Position numbers and translations under genes: made by a program
Shown here: piece after piece, positions 1-11,301 of the stretch
Position numbering within the stretch: the first letter of the stretch is position 1
Layout of the letters: each line of letters begins with the position of its first letter
DNA from: Neonectria sp. B-13
Taxonomy: Eukaryota; Ascomycota; Sordariomycetes; Hypocreales; Nectriaceae
Direction: 5' to 3'
DNA: 64,000 nt
Assembly: GCA_002682825.1 (NCBI GenBank)
Contig: NOKP01000011.1
Coordinates: 1,178,420 to 1,242,419 of the forward strand
The notes under the pieces: model-generated
What the model was told of the DNA's origin: nothing
What the model saw: the letters and a program-made list of their open reading frames with translations, nothing else
Databases searched by the model: none

Positions 1-88
1 TCTTGGTACGGCGTTCTTAAGGAGGAGTCCTTGGTTTTGGAAACTTTCACCAGCGATACCCCAGGGTTCAAGTCTCGCTGAGATTGAC
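1..88 (+). other. possible structured RNA or tRNA-like fragment at window edge
   Basis: Three consecutive perfect hairpins can be drawn: AAGGA/TCCTT (4-nt loop), GTTT/AAAC (3-nt loop), and CAGCGA/TCGCTG, whose loop contains a GGGTTCAAGTC box resembling a tRNA T-loop. A GGTACGGCG string near the left end resembles the D-arm of a Leu or Ser tRNA. A canonical cloverleaf cannot be built, because the T-stem would need about eight extra loop bases and the acceptor stem lies off the window. It could be a degenerate or intron-bearing tRNA, or chance. Confidence 0.2.
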
Positions 89-1626
89 TTGTTCCGGTTT
101 GCATTTATTTTGGCTAGGACAGTATTGTCGTTGCAAAGACGTTGTGATTAATTTGGCATTACGTATTATCTCATCTCTGACTCCTCGTGACCCCAATCAC
201 ATCCCTTCATTACACATAACAGATGGTCTCATGCTCACTCATTACAACATCGCCATTCCGTTTCCATAAACACATTAAAGAGTTTCCGAGTCTGTATCGG
301 TAGGCGTTGACAACGCCGTTAATCCCCCACACCACGTAAAGGTTCAGACTCGCGTAGGGGTACCCTCCACCCGGGTTTCCAAAAGCCTCCGTCCGCGGTC
401 GTCGTCTAGCGTCGACCGACAGAGCAACGGGCGACTCTTCCCCCGGGCTTCCTCGAGCATTTTTGTGCCCAACAGTCGGCGTTAAGATGGGCAGGTATAT
501 TGGGACGTCACGTCTTGCCACGAGGCATCTCAACACCCAAAAGCGAGTTTCTGTTTCCTTTTCCCCATGGTTTGGAGGTGCCGTCGGCGTAGCGGTGGAC
601 GGCAGGGGGGAAAGGAAGAGATATTCGTCTTTGGGCGGAAAACACTCCTCACGGCGGCGACGTCTCCTTCGCTAGGCTCGCGAGCTCTTCCAGCGGATTC
701 GCATCGTCGGCGGTGCAAAACCGTCGTAGCGCAACTACGCCGACGGATCATCGACGCTTCAGGCTCAGCGATAAATCATCCAGCGGTAGTAAAAGTATGA
801 AGTCTCCCGCAGACAGCCCTTTCTCGTTTACCCAGCGGCGATGAGCTGACGGGCACAAGAGAAAAAACACAGGATGTAAGCGGGAGCTTCGAACAATAAG
901 AACGATTCTCGACTGCTCGCAGGCTGGTGCCCTGCCATGCAAAGCAGGAAAATCTCAACTCCTCGATCCCTTTGGTGAAGAAAGATATAAAAGAGAGAGG
1001 AGCAGGAATGAAGGTAAGGGTTGCTTCTACGCTTCAGGGGAGTCTCGAAGACTCGCCCTTCCAGCGGAGCACGTCCTCCGGGCCATGGCGGCGGGGTATG
1101 TCGGAGGTTCCGGCGATGGAGAGGGAAGGTTGGCGGAAGGGCGCAGCGAGGCCGGGGAAAAGGGCAATTGGCAATTGGCGACCTCGACTGCGGTGCTGGT
1201 TCCCTGAGGGGAAGCGAGGGGGAACCTGCTGAGGGAGAGAGAGAAGGAGAAGGGTGGGAAAAGAGAACGGGAATGCCGGATTCATATACTCTCGTTTCCC
1301 GTCGGTGAGCTAGCGGCGGTGATGTGATGACACCACTTCTGGAGCGGGCAGGCTTACCCTAGACCCCTCCGCCGGCGGACGAGCCCCTGTCGTTTTGCCG
1401 GCCTCCGTCCAGCTTAGCGCCCGACGTCCCGCGTCCCGCAATCCCGCCCCGAGACGCCTCCGCAACCTGTCGCATCGCCGTCTCAAACCTCAAACGACAC
1501 CCCGCGAAACCTTCCTTCCGCCATGTCCTGACACAACCTTCGCCTATTACTGCCTCTTCAACTGCATCCCATCCGCATCTCATCCGCGTCTCGCATCTCG
1601 TCCTGTCTCGTTTCGTCCGCCGCATC
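1..1626. other. gene-free left edge and PPTase upstream region
   Basis: I see no convincing coding region here. The open frames overlap on both strands and lack recognisable domains or splice signals. Bases about 350-760 are CG-rich with many CGTCG/CGGCG runs. Bases from about 1380 to 1626 are C/T-rich on the + strand, as is usual for the leader and promoter of fungal genes, and lead directly into the phosphopantetheinyl transferase start. The first 90 bases hold a possible structured RNA, listed separately. Confidence 0.6.
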
Positions 1627-2579
1627 ATGACTGCAACCACAAGCCCCGTCGTCATCCAATGGGTGCTCGACACCCGGTCCCTCTGGCCCTCGGCCCAGCA
1701 AACCCGCGATTTGTCCACCGTTGTAAGTCTCGTCTCGTCTCGTCTCAGGTCGCGAAGGAAAGCTTCGCTTGAGAAACGCTGACCCAGAACCTCTCCCAGG
1801 CCTCCCGCGCGCTCAGTCTCCTGTCCGCGGATGAGCAGGCTGCCGTCCTCCGGTACTACCACATCCGCGATGCGAAACTCGCCCTCGGATCCAGCCTCCT
1901 CAAGCGCTACGCCATCGCTCGCTTCTGCGACGTCCCCTGGACCGAGGCCGTCCCAGTTCGCGACGAGCGCACCAAGCCCGTCTTTCGCCTGCCCGACGGT
2001 TCGGAGCCGTTGCTTTTCAACGTCTCCCACCAGGCCGGCCTCGTCGTCCTCCTGGGCGTGCACCATCCGCCTCCCGGAGTTGCCGTGGGAATCGACATTG
2101 TAAGCCCGCTTGAGCGCCGCGCACTTGATCAGAAGTCCTTGGCCTCGCAGGGCTGGCCGCACTTCGTAGATGTGCACTCCGAAGTGCTGTCGCCCAGGGA
2201 AGCCGCCGCGCTGAAGCTGCTTACTCCTGGGAGCACAGTTGAGGATCGCGACCGTGCGCTGCGCTACTTTTACGCGCTCTGGTGTCTGCGTGAGGCATAC
2301 GTCAAGATGACCGGGCATGCACTCCTCGCGAGCTGGCTGGCCGAGCTGGAGATGCGGAGGTTTGCACCGCCTGAGGAGATGCGAGCACCGCAAGAAGTGT
2401 GGTTCCAGGGACAAAGGGTCGAGGACGTGGATGTGAAGCTGACGCCGTTGTTGGGGGATTACATGGTATCGACGGTAGTGCGGAGAGGGAACGACGGGGA
2501 GAAAATCGAAGTCGGGGACTTTACCCATCTCGACATCGACAAGGTGGTGGCATTTGGAGAGGCTGCGAATGCAGCATAG
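1627..2579 (+). CDS. npgA: 4'-phosphopantetheinyl transferase (Sfp/NpgA type)
   Basis: This enzyme transfers the phosphopantetheine arm of coenzyme A to the carrier domains of polyketide synthases, non-ribosomal peptide synthetases and the lysine-pathway reductase. There are two exons, 1627-1722 and 1788-2579, joined in phase 0 across a 65-nt GTAAGT...CAG intron, giving 295 residues. The ACPS-fold signatures are visible: NVSHQ at about residues 110-114, the metal-binding GIDI at 133-136, and WCLREAYVK at 197-205 with its catalytic Glu and Lys. The 295-residue length fits the cytosolic Sfp-type fungal enzyme rather than a short AcpS. The ATG follows a C/T-rich leader. The symbol is by family resemblance to Aspergillus NpgA. 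The gene converges on the dienelactone-hydrolase-like gene with only 174 bp between the stop codons. Confidence 0.9.
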
Positions 2580-2753
2580 CGACCGAAGAGTGTCGACCCG
2601 TTACGACTTACGACAAAATAAATGATTCATACCAAACATCGATAGAAAGTCACCCTTTACGAATATTCCTTCCCATGGTTTTAGGTCCATTCATCTTTCA
2701 TTTCATATATGGATCGACATGATTCCCACATTGGCCGTTGGAAAGAAATACGA

Positions 2754-3787
2754 TTAGAAGTTCTTGCCAAAGAAAGTCAGGACAGTCTTGTAGCCGCGCT
2801 CGTATTCCTCCTTGACGCGGGCATCCTCGAGGTCCGCTCGGGCGGCCATCCAGCCGTGAACCTGGTCGGGAAAGGTCTCGACATGCTTGGGTCCAGCCAG
2901 CGTCTCCTCAAACTTCTTGACATCCTCAGCAGGCTCATCCTTGGAGGCCAGCAGAATGGTAGGGGTGGTAACGCCAGTGGCATCGTTCGGGTCGACCATG
3001 GCGGGGTGGATCGAGGCGGCGATAGAGAAGGGGTTGGATTCAGCCTTGGTGCTGAGAGCAACGACCTTGCCTCCCCAGCAGTACTGGTAGGAGAGTTCTC
3101 GTTAGCTCACGGCATCCTCTTCAACACGTACAGGAAGGGAGGGATGGGTCTTACACCGAGGATTCCAAACTTGGAGATGGACGAGTCCTTGGCCTTGACG
3201 GCCTTGACATAGTCGGGGACTAGGCCGGCAATCTTGGGAGGAGGGAATTTACCGAAGAAGTCGCCGAGGTCCTTCTGCTTCTGCTCCGTGTTCGGGGGGT
3301 ACCTGTGGGAGGGAGAGAAGAAGAAGCGATTAGCGTGGGTCTGGGCATTGAAGATTGAGCATCTCATACCACTCAATGGGGCAGGGGTTGCCCTCGAACC
3401 AGTCGGGGATGTAGACCTTGTACTTCTGGTGGTCATCGCTGTAGGCCAGGATATCGGCGCCCTGGACGGTTTGGTCGAAGTAGCCAAAGATGTCGTAGAT
3501 GACGACGATGGCCTTGGTGGCATCGGCGGGGCCGGTGACGTCTGGTTGAGCAAGGGCGTTAGCTTGATGGACATCCGTCTCGCATCGCAATGGCAATGGC
3601 AATGGCAATGGCAATGGCCAAGAACATGGGCCTCGGCGACGCAAGGGAGAGAGAGAGAAAAAGCCGTACAGGTCTTGTAGCCGCCAACCTCCTCGTAGGA
3701 GCCCTTGGGCTTGTATCCCTTGGCGATGACGGGAGGCACGTTGCAGCAGGCCTGGCTGTGGCCGTGGGTTGCGGACATGGACGACAT
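2754..3787 (-). CDS. dienelactone hydrolase family protein
   Basis: This is an alpha/beta-hydrolase of the dienelactone hydrolase family, which uses a Cys-Asp-His triad to open lactones or cleave small esters; the substrate here is unknown. On the - strand the exons are 3787-3670, 3541-3370, 3302-3155 and 3083-2754, and all junctions keep frame (255 residues). Visible features are GGYKTYVTGP near the N-terminus, the nucleophile elbow GYCWGG (Cys about 148), Asp about 195 in LLASKDEPAE, and His about 222 in FPDQVHGW. The length is typical of the fungal family. A second ATG at 3778 would shorten the protein by three residues. The first intron (3542-3669) carries about five copies of a CAATGG hexamer. 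Confidence 0.88.
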
Positions 3788-4936
3788 GGCGGGCAACGCG
3801 GGATGTTTGGTTGACTTGTATCCGAACTTGCAGGAGGAGGAAGACGAGGAGGGGTTCGATGTTGTGGCGGGGTAGCTATAGCTGGAGCTTTGTAACGTTA
3901 GCTACAGTTAGCTTTGATTCATCGAGTCCTTGCCAAGGATCGCATCTATGACGACAATCGGATAGATACTAGCCTAGTTGGCTCGAAGAAATCACGGACC
4001 TGCGACGGACACACTCGAACCTGTTGGGATATTGTTTCTGGGAAGTTGAGCAAGAAAATGCGCGTTGCTGCAGACGGCACTTGAATGGACGCATCTTTTG
4101 ATTGCGGGGAGAGGGGCAAGGCAATTATGCCTTTCCTTCCTTCCCCCCTCCTTAAGTTCCTTCCGACGGCGGGGGGTGATGTCACCATGAACAACTAACT
4201 ACACTCGGCTCAATACCATTTGACCAACCCACGCTTCCTAGACAAACTTAGATGTTCAATCATTAGCCCACAGTACCGAGTATTTGTACAGCCTTCTCCC
4301 TGACTACACTGTAGTACCTAGGCTAGGCAACTAGGCCACACATCCCCATCCCGGTCCCGGCTTCCTACCCGGTCCAGTGGGGTTCATCGAATACCGAACT
4401 GACACGGATAGGTTCATTCCATGTCCGTAGTCTATGAGGTGACATCTACATCCGTATAAGCCGAGGCGAACATGCCAAACACCCTAAATACAGCCCGTCT
4501 GCAGTAAAAATGACGGAATGTAATCTCACTATTATCTTCTTCACTACCAGATCCAATCTTGTTTTGTTTTCACTTGCCATTCTCCAAGACGCCCGGCACA
4601 TAACATAGCACAGCACGAATCAAATGATGCACAATCCCATTTAGTGCACTTAATATCGTACTCTTCAAACCTCTCGGCACGGTTGCATCTTGCACTGCGC
4701 CTCAAACTCCGTATATGCTAAAATGCATGAACGCCTGTCCCTCAGCCGCGTCCCACCATCACCTAAAACACCCTGTCCCTTTTGACCAGCCTCCAAACGC
4801 CAAGAAATACATACAAGTATGATCATGCCGTTGCATCATCATTTGCTCTCGAGTCTCGAGCCTCCCTGTCCTGGCTCGGCTCTCTGCTTTCTATGCTGTC
4901 GCTGTCTGTCCAGCCGGGTATCGTCTGACCGTCGCA
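3788..4936. other. intergenic, no gene seen
   Basis: This block holds the upstream region of the dienelactone hydrolase gene and the 3' region of the histidine kinase gene. It is A/T-richer than the flanking coding DNA. No open frame with domain content or splice signals is visible. The block around 4240-4500 contains the CCTAGG/TAGGTAC-like strings common in Sordariomycete intergenic DNA. Confidence 0.6.
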
Positions 4937-7900
4937 TCACCTCACCGGAGAGTTGGGACTGAGTCCTCCCATCCGACGGACCACTACTTGCATCTTCTCA
5001 ATGAGCTCCGGGATCCGGTACGGCTTCACCAGCACATCGTCACAACCTGCCTGCTTGGCCTCCATAACCTGCTCGGGTCTTGCATTGGCCGTTACTGCAA
5101 TGATCGGGACCCGCCCTCCAGACGCACAAAACACCTCGCCGTTCTGCTCGAGCTCTCGAATATGCCGGGTGCACGTCAGCCCGTCCTGAATGGGCATTTC
5201 TATGTCCATCAGCACCAGGTTGATAGCGATCGGCAGCGGCCCCGGGCTACTCCTTGAAGCCGAGACGCCGACGCCGCGACCGAGACCACCTCTGGGGGGA
5301 ACAGCTCCTTGACGCCTCTGCAACTTCTCCAGCGCCTCAATTCCATGATTCGCAACGTCAACGGCATACCCACGATCTGTCAAGCCACGCCTCGTGATCT
5401 GCTGGTTGATGAGGTTGTCCTCAACGATGAGGATGCCGTCGAGGCGGATATTGCCACCTGGGTTCTGGTGACGCTGTAGGCGGATATCCCGAAAATTCGA
5501 TCCGCGCTTCCCCTCCAACATATCTGCAGCATCGGTGCTAGCTACCAGTCTGGCCGCAGCGGCAACCGCCATTGCCTCATTTCTCGCCGATTCGCTTGGG
5601 AGGTATGCCTCAATATAAAATGCAAATGTCGATCCTACCCCAGGCTCGCTAGCCACGCCGATGGCTCCATTCTGTAGTTCCGTCAAACGCCGAGAGATGA
5701 AGAGGCCTAATCCAGAACCTCCATATTTCACATGCGTCTTCGAACTCGCTTGTACGAATCTGTTGAACAAGTTGCCCATCTCCAATGCCGTCAACCCTTG
5801 CCCAGTATCCATGACCTCGAAAAGGATGTAGACTGGGTGATTTCGGCCCTGCAATGCCGGCTGCTCATACTCCTCTGATACATCGCAGAATCGAGGGATG
5901 AAATCGACCGATGTCAAGTCCTTATCCGGGGGCTTCAGAGAACCCTTGACGCATATTTTCACGTTGCGGGTTTTGCCGGATTTCGTAAACTTTAACGCGT
6001 TAGTGAGTAGGTTGATGAGCACCTGCTTCACCCGTGACGGGTCCAAGTCCAAGTAGTCGTATGCGAGATCCGTGTACGACTTGTCAACAGAGGAAGTCAA
6101 CTCGATATCTACACGACGAGCCTCTACCTCGAACATCTTCAATGCGTCGTGGGCGATCTGGATGGGGTCGACGGTACAGGGCGTAACGGCCAAGAGCTTG
6201 GAATCCAACTTGGACATGGTGAGGATATCATCGACGATCCGCTTCTGATGCTGCGCGCAAGTCACAATGGTCTCGGCATTCTCGATGCTATCGTCCAACA
6301 ACCGCTTTTCTTCTTCCGATCTTTCGACGCGAGGGTTCTGATCTGCTGTAGTAGCCTCAGCTCGTGTAGGTGTAAGTGGAACTGGGTTCTCGGTGATGTC
6401 CTGCACCCTCGAAAGGGATGCGATGATGGCGTCGGTGCAATGTAGAATAGCGCTGAGCGGATTTCGCATCTCATGCGACGTCATGTCGATGAAGTTCTCC
6501 TGTTGTCGTTTTGATTCAATGGCCTCCTCCTTGCGCGACTTCTCTTGGTCGAGCTGCCACTTTTGCGACGACACATCGCTCAGGCAGCCTGTGAACGAAA
6601 TAATGACGCCATCGGAGCTCTTGACTGGTATGAATGTCGCCAAAACCCATCGAGAAATAGTGGATGTGTTGCCGTCGTTGTCCTCGCTGATCCATGGGGT
6701 CTGAAGTCGGAACTCTGCTGTTTGAGGACGCCCCGTTTCCCTCAGCTCCTTCAAGCTCTGATCGAGAATAGTTAAGTCCTCCTTCACCACGAACTCGGGC
6801 CAAGGTTTGACCACTACCTTGGTGAGGTCAACCTTGGGCACGTTGGTAAGCTCCCAGAACAAATTGTTAGCACTCAGAAGCCGGCCATCCATGCTCATAT
6901 CGTACATGCCGACAGTCGCGAATTCGGCGAGGCGTTTAAGATTCTCCGCCTCCTGCGCTCGTCGAATAGCCTCTTCAGCAGTGTCCTTCTGCACTGTCAC
7001 ATCGGTCAAGCACGTCAAAATCCGGACCACACTACCGCCGGGGGAGCGTTCCGCCTTGATCGAGGCTAGGATATGGCAAGCCACTCCGCCGTCCACCGTA
7101 GCTAGAGTGGCCGGGGGAGACTTCAGACCCTCCAGTCCCGATCCACCTTCGTTTCGCAGGATTCGGTACTCAAATGTTACGACGTCCCTCTGTTCGACGT
7201 CTTTGTACGCTTGAATCACCTTTGGCTTGTCCTCTTCTAGTACGGACTCCAATAGCGCACCGTGGTGAATCGTTCCTTTTGGGTAGCCTGTGATGCGATG
7301 CCATGCATCATTGGCGAATGTGACATTGCCCTCGGTATTGACGAAGCACATTCCGACTGGAATGAACTCGGCAACGGCCGTGAGGGTCTGAACCGACCTA
7401 TTCGTCTGTTCCGTCTGGTACTCTAGCCTTTCTTTGAGCATGGCGTTATCATATGCGGCCTGCTCCGTGGCATTGCGTCGTCGGCGAGTTTCCTCCTCCA
7501 AGAGCACGGTTGAGGCAAGTGAGCTGGTAAGTTTCTGATTGAGAAGTGAAATGAACTGTCGATAATCATTGTCGTATGGGCGTCGAGGGTTCAGACCGAG
7601 GAACAAAATGCCCATCACGTTTTCTTCCTTGGTGGGACGAATCGGGCATATGATGGCAGCTTGACAGGGATCGCCAAACCCACGCCATTCCAATCCAGGG
7701 AGCAAACCCTTAGGTAGTGTTCCGTCCCTCGTCTGGAGTAAGAGAGGATGAGGTGATTTCAAGGACTCGCGAAGTATGGTAGCAAGCCCGTCGTCAGCGT
7801 CCCGAAGATTTATGACTGGGGGTGCGATGCTGTGGTTTTCAGGCACCCCTAGAGATCCCTCCAAGTAGCATTTCTTCGGACACCCGTATTTCGAGGTTGA

Positions 7901-9091
7901 GGAATCGCTGTCATCATCCTCGCCTACCGAGTAGACAAAGGCCAAGGGGACGTCATAGGCTGGGCTCCATCGCTCCAGCTCCTCGATTGTCTTCGTCCAG
8001 TACGACTTGACATCCCTAGCGGAGACCAGAGCCTCGCCAAGCTCTATCAACATTTTCATTCTTCGCTCCCAAAGTCGCCTAGAAGTGGTTTCGTGAAGAG
8101 AGTGCTGCACGCCCAGATACTTTTTGTCGGAAACAATCGGAACCATAGACCACTCGGCGTATGTCTCCTCGGAGGAACCATCCGCTTGCTCAATGAAGAA
8201 TCTTGACTCATCCTCCAACTTGGAGCACTTTTTGAGGGGTGACGCGATTATGTCTTCTAGTTTCTCCTTCAGATGAGGCCATGCTTCGAAGGCGGAACGC
8301 CCCAAACGTTCAGGGTGCCTGGCACCGATATACTTGGAGAACCCCTCGTTATAGATGGTGATGCAGTCAGGGCCCCAGTAGAGGGCGATGGGTCGCGAGT
8401 CGGAAATTACCTGACTGAAGGTTTGTTGCAACTGTGTAGACCAGTTTGCCATAGGACCTAGGGAGGTGGCGCCCCAGTCCACGCTTTGGACGACATCGAG
8501 GAAGGGCTCGGGTTCCGAGTCAAAGATGGGAACCATAAGACCTGGATTGGTATCAGGACGATAGAGCATGGGCGCCTTGCTCTCGGATTGTCTCTGAGAG
8601 ATCATATTCGCAGCGTCTGGCGCCGAGTTCTGGGAATAGGACCTCGATGTCGTGGGACTTCCTTCCTTCCACTCGATTCGTTTCTTCCTAGGAGGTTCCG
8701 AAGAGGGGGCGGTCTCGTTGCCGCTCATGACAACCCATTGTTTGCACACAATACTCCTAGTCCAGAAGACGCCGAAATAGGGGAGGGAGTGCTGGAGATC
8801 GGCGACGGAATGCGACTCGGCGTTGGGGTCGGAGCTGGGGTCGGAATTCGAATTGGACGGCGGGCTGATGACCCAATTCCAGAACGGGGAGTGAGAGGCA
8901 TCTTGGGGGATGGAGCGTATGGATTGGTCAAGCGTGATTATTGTCTTCAAGGCGGGATTTCGGTAGAGGATGTCGTTGGACGAGACATTGGAGGAGGCGT
9001 CGGAAATTGAGGGCAGTTGGACGACAAAGGTCGGACGAGGGTCGGAGCTGATGAGGTCTACGAGACCATGGGACTGCAATGACGAAATCAT
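4937..9091 (-). CDS. multi-PAS hybrid histidine kinase
   Basis: This is a two-component sensor that should autophosphorylate and pass phosphate to an Hpt protein feeding the stress-MAPK pathway. It has 1384 residues and no intron. In order it has: a long N-terminal region; a PAS-like segment (about 205-335) and GAF-like segment (about 345-525); a short helical linker; PAS repeats at about 565-700 and 715-845; HisKA with the phospho-acceptor His873 in SHEMRNPLSAI; HATPase with N-box INLLTNALKF (about 1026) and G-boxes DTGQGL and GGSGLGL (about 1095-1130); and a receiver with EDN at about 1224 and phospho-Asp1296 in LVLMDIEMP, followed by VKPY. All catalytic residues are present. No transmembrane segment is obvious, so a cytosolic sensor is likely. 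I cannot place it in a named fungal class. The start is the first ATG of the frame; an upstream exon cannot be excluded. Confidence 0.92.
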   Translation of the reverse strand: MISSLQSHGLVDLISSDPRPTFVVQLPSISDASSNVSSNDILYRNPALKTIITLDQSIRSIPQDASHSPFWNWVISPPSNSNSDPSSDPNAESHSVADLQHSLPYFGVFWTRSIVCKQWVVMSGNETAPSSEPPRKKRIEWKEGSPTTSRSYSQNSAPDAANMISQRQSESKAPMLYRPDTNPGLMVPIFDSEPEPFLDVVQSVDWGATSLGPMANWSTQLQQTFSQVISDSRPIALYWGPDCITIYNEGFSKYIGARHPERLGRSAFEAWPHLKEKLEDIIASPLKKCSKLEDESRFFIEQADGSSEETYAEWSMVPIVSDKKYLGVQHSLHETTSRRLWERRMKMLIELGEALVSARDVKSYWTKTIEELERWSPAYDVPLAFVYSVGEDDDSDSSTSKYGCPKKCYLEGSLGVPENHSIAPPVINLRDADDGLATILRESLKSPHPLLLQTRDGTLPKGLLPGLEWRGFGDPCQAAIICPIRPTKEENVMGILFLGLNPRRPYDNDYRQFISLLNQKLTSSLASTVLLEEETRRRRNATEQAAYDNAMLKERLEYQTEQTNRSVQTLTAVAEFIPVGMCFVNTEGNVTFANDAWHRITGYPKGTIHHGALLESVLEEDKPKVIQAYKDVEQRDVVTFEYRILRNEGGSGLEGLKSPPATLATVDGGVACHILASIKAERSPGGSVVRILTCLTDVTVQKDTAEEAIRRAQEAENLKRLAEFATVGMYDMSMDGRLLSANNLFWELTNVPKVDLTKVVVKPWPEFVVKEDLTILDQSLKELRETGRPQTAEFRLQTPWISEDNDGNTSTISRWVLATFIPVKSSDGVIISFTGCLSDVSSQKWQLDQEKSRKEEAIESKRQQENFIDMTSHEMRNPLSAILHCTDAIIASLSRVQDITENPVPLTPTRAEATTADQNPRVERSEEEKRLLDDSIENAETIVTCAQHQKRIVDDILTMSKLDSKLLAVTPCTVDPIQIAHDALKMFEVEARRVDIELTSSVDKSYTDLAYDYLDLDPSRVKQVLINLLTNALKFTKSGKTRNVKICVKGSLKPPDKDLTSVDFIPRFCDVSEEYEQPALQGRNHPVYILFEVMDTGQGLTALEMGNLFNRFVQASSKTHVKYGGSGLGLFISRRLTELQNGAIGVASEPGVGSTFAFYIEAYLPSESARNEAMAVAAAARLVASTDAADMLEGKRGSNFRDIRLQRHQNPGGNIRLDGILIVEDNLINQQITRRGLTDRGYAVDVANHGIEALEKLQRRQGAVPPRGGLGRGVGVSASRSSPGPLPIAINLVLMDIEMPIQDGLTCTRHIRELEQNGEVFCASGGRVPIIAVTANARPEQVMEAKQAGCDDVLVKPYRIPELIEKMQVVVRRMGGLSPNSPVR

Positions 9092-9341
9092 TCCCGCTGG
9101 GTATCTGACGACTGCGATCGGCGGCGGCTAGTCGGGAACTGTGCGAATCCGGGTAGGTAGAGGCGGAATGAGACCCGGCGGGAGTTGAGGCACAGAGCGA
9201 GCACCCGAGGCTAGGAGCAACGCGGGAGAGGGCCGGGGATTGGCGTCTTCATTCTATCCTTTGGGAGTGGTGACGGACTCGACAGCGGACTCGGGATCGA
9301 AGGCGCACACGATGGCGGGGGTGCGTGCGACGGGTGCGATG

Positions 9342-9390
9342 GAGGTGGTTGTATGAGGTGGTTGTATGAGGTGGTTGTATGAGGTGGTTG
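9342..9390. repeat. 13-bp tandem repeat
   Basis: The unit GAGGTGGTTGTAT occurs three times head to tail and is followed by a partial fourth copy. It lies about 250 bp upstream of the histidine kinase start, so it may be in its promoter or leader. Read on the kinase strand it is a run of ATACAACCACCTC. Confidence 0.9.
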
Positions 9391-11261
9391 TGGTGGTTGT
9401 ACTAGGTGAGGGGAGAGAGGAGAGAGGAGAGCGGAAAGTGGAAAGTGGGCCAGCGGGTGATCGATGATGAGGCATCACCAAAGTTGGCAGAAAGGCGGCT
9501 CTATTGGCGTTGCTTGGCGGACCGAGAGACGGGAGAGCCAGTGGAGAGAGGGACGGCATCCACTAACTAGCACTTCACCCATCACACCTGACACCGTTGC
9601 ATGGACGCCTCTTCACTACTAAGGTAGGAAGGACTCTCTCCCGCCTCTCCACTCCACTGTCGCTCTCCACCGTCAGGGCCACTCCGAATACCCATTATCC
9701 GAAGTACGAAGTACGGATCCAACTAATTATGCTCCTGTACCGTCCACTCCTTAGTGGAACCTATCACCAGGCTGGGGCAACGCCTGATGTTGAATGGGTG
9801 GCGCTCAAGCTGGGCTTTTTAGTCTCTGCTTGGGCGGGGGCAAATCCAAGAACCAGGCTCCAGTTCCTGCGCCAGCCAGCGCAAGCGCCTCGGTGATTTA
9901 TTAGTTAGTCCCGGTAGTGAGGGAAGCCACTGAAGGCTGCCTTGCTGTTGAAAGCTGTGGACTGTTGAGTTCAAGTAAAAGCCACCTCGGGGAGAGTTCC
10001 GATGGCGTTTTTAATGGGCCATTTGCGTCGTCGGTCTCCAGTCTCTCTCATCCGCCACCTATGCTGCCCTCAACAGTCCATTGATACCCCTTGACTTGTA
10101 TGTTGTACGACGTCGTGATTGTGCTGTGTTTGAGGTGGGCATGCGGCGGGCAGCACTAGGATCCGCAGCGGCAGGCGAAGCGGACTGAGGTGCCGAGTTT
10201 GCGACATGCGTGAGCCGTGAGACAGATAGAGGATCGCCAGGCGCCTCGTCGACGAAATGCTGATCTCCCTCCGGCTCCGGCCCGTTGCCCGTTTGTCGCA
10301 ACTCTAACTAAGTACCTTGGGTACTAGTAGTCTAAGATTTGCCTACTACTAGTCAGCCTGACTTTGCGGGATGCGGAACATGAAAGAGTCAACCGAACTC
10401 AGACCTTGGCACCAACATGACTCGACTGGAATTCTAAAAGGTACCGTCTCGTTGGCAGCCTATTGTAGGTAACAATGTGGGGATGGAGACTTTTGGCACA
10501 CTTCAGCTTTGGTGTGCTAATTCCAGTAAGTGGCAGAGCAATTGGAACTTTGTATAACCCGTCCATGGCCATTCACGATGTAGGGATTGCGCATCTTGTA
10601 TGTACAAAGTATGAAAAACTTGTTCCGCTAAGACATGGTCCTGTCATTTATTTTTTTCGTAGCACCCGTCCTGGCTCTGTACTTCTTATACCGAACAATG
10701 CTATGAAGTACGTAGTATGGCTGCAGTTTATTCGTACAGCTGAACTAAAGAAACAAGTCTTGCCGTGGTGGCTGGTGGCGTTGATGGTGTCTGACCACCG
10801 GTGAGACTGAGAGAGACCCCGTATTCGTTGCCTGCATGCAAATAGCGTTTGAAGCATTGCTTCTTTGCTGACCGTTCATGATGTATCGCATGGGAGAAGA
10901 GATTCCTCTGAAACCTGGTCTCGGCATTTCCCGCTGTCCCACCTCGTGACATACGCCGTTTCTTTTTTCTTGCACCTTTCCCTTCTTCTTGGCCAGCTTG
11001 CCATCCCCCATGATCGATGCCATGCGCATTTCCCCGCTCGGTCCTCATGGGTGGCGAAGGACGTGTCTGATGCTGAACCGCGAGCTGTGAGACAGAGAGC
11101 AAGGCTGCTGTAGTAAGACATGACTCGGGGTAGGCAGTTTCAACAACACAGCCTAGGCACCGCAAGTAGACCAACGAACGGCCAACCTGTGGAATGCCTG
11201 CCCGTTCATTACGGTAGGGTTACACAGTGACAATCAAATCGGACCATGTTCGACCTGCACC

Positions 11262-11265
11262 TGCA

Positions 11266-11301
<36 letters not shown>
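11262..11301. repeat. hexanucleotide repeat (CTGCGT)n
   Basis: About six copies of CTGCGT lie in intergenic DNA, preceded by the related CTGCAC and CTGCAT units. In one frame it would encode alternating Leu-Arg or Ala-Ser. No gene context supports translation. Confidence 0.85.

Noticed and set aside
2098..2136. GTAAGC at the GIDIV codons of the PPTase as a second intron
   Set aside because: The sequence reads through in frame with expected PPTase residues, and the possible intron would be under 40 nt.
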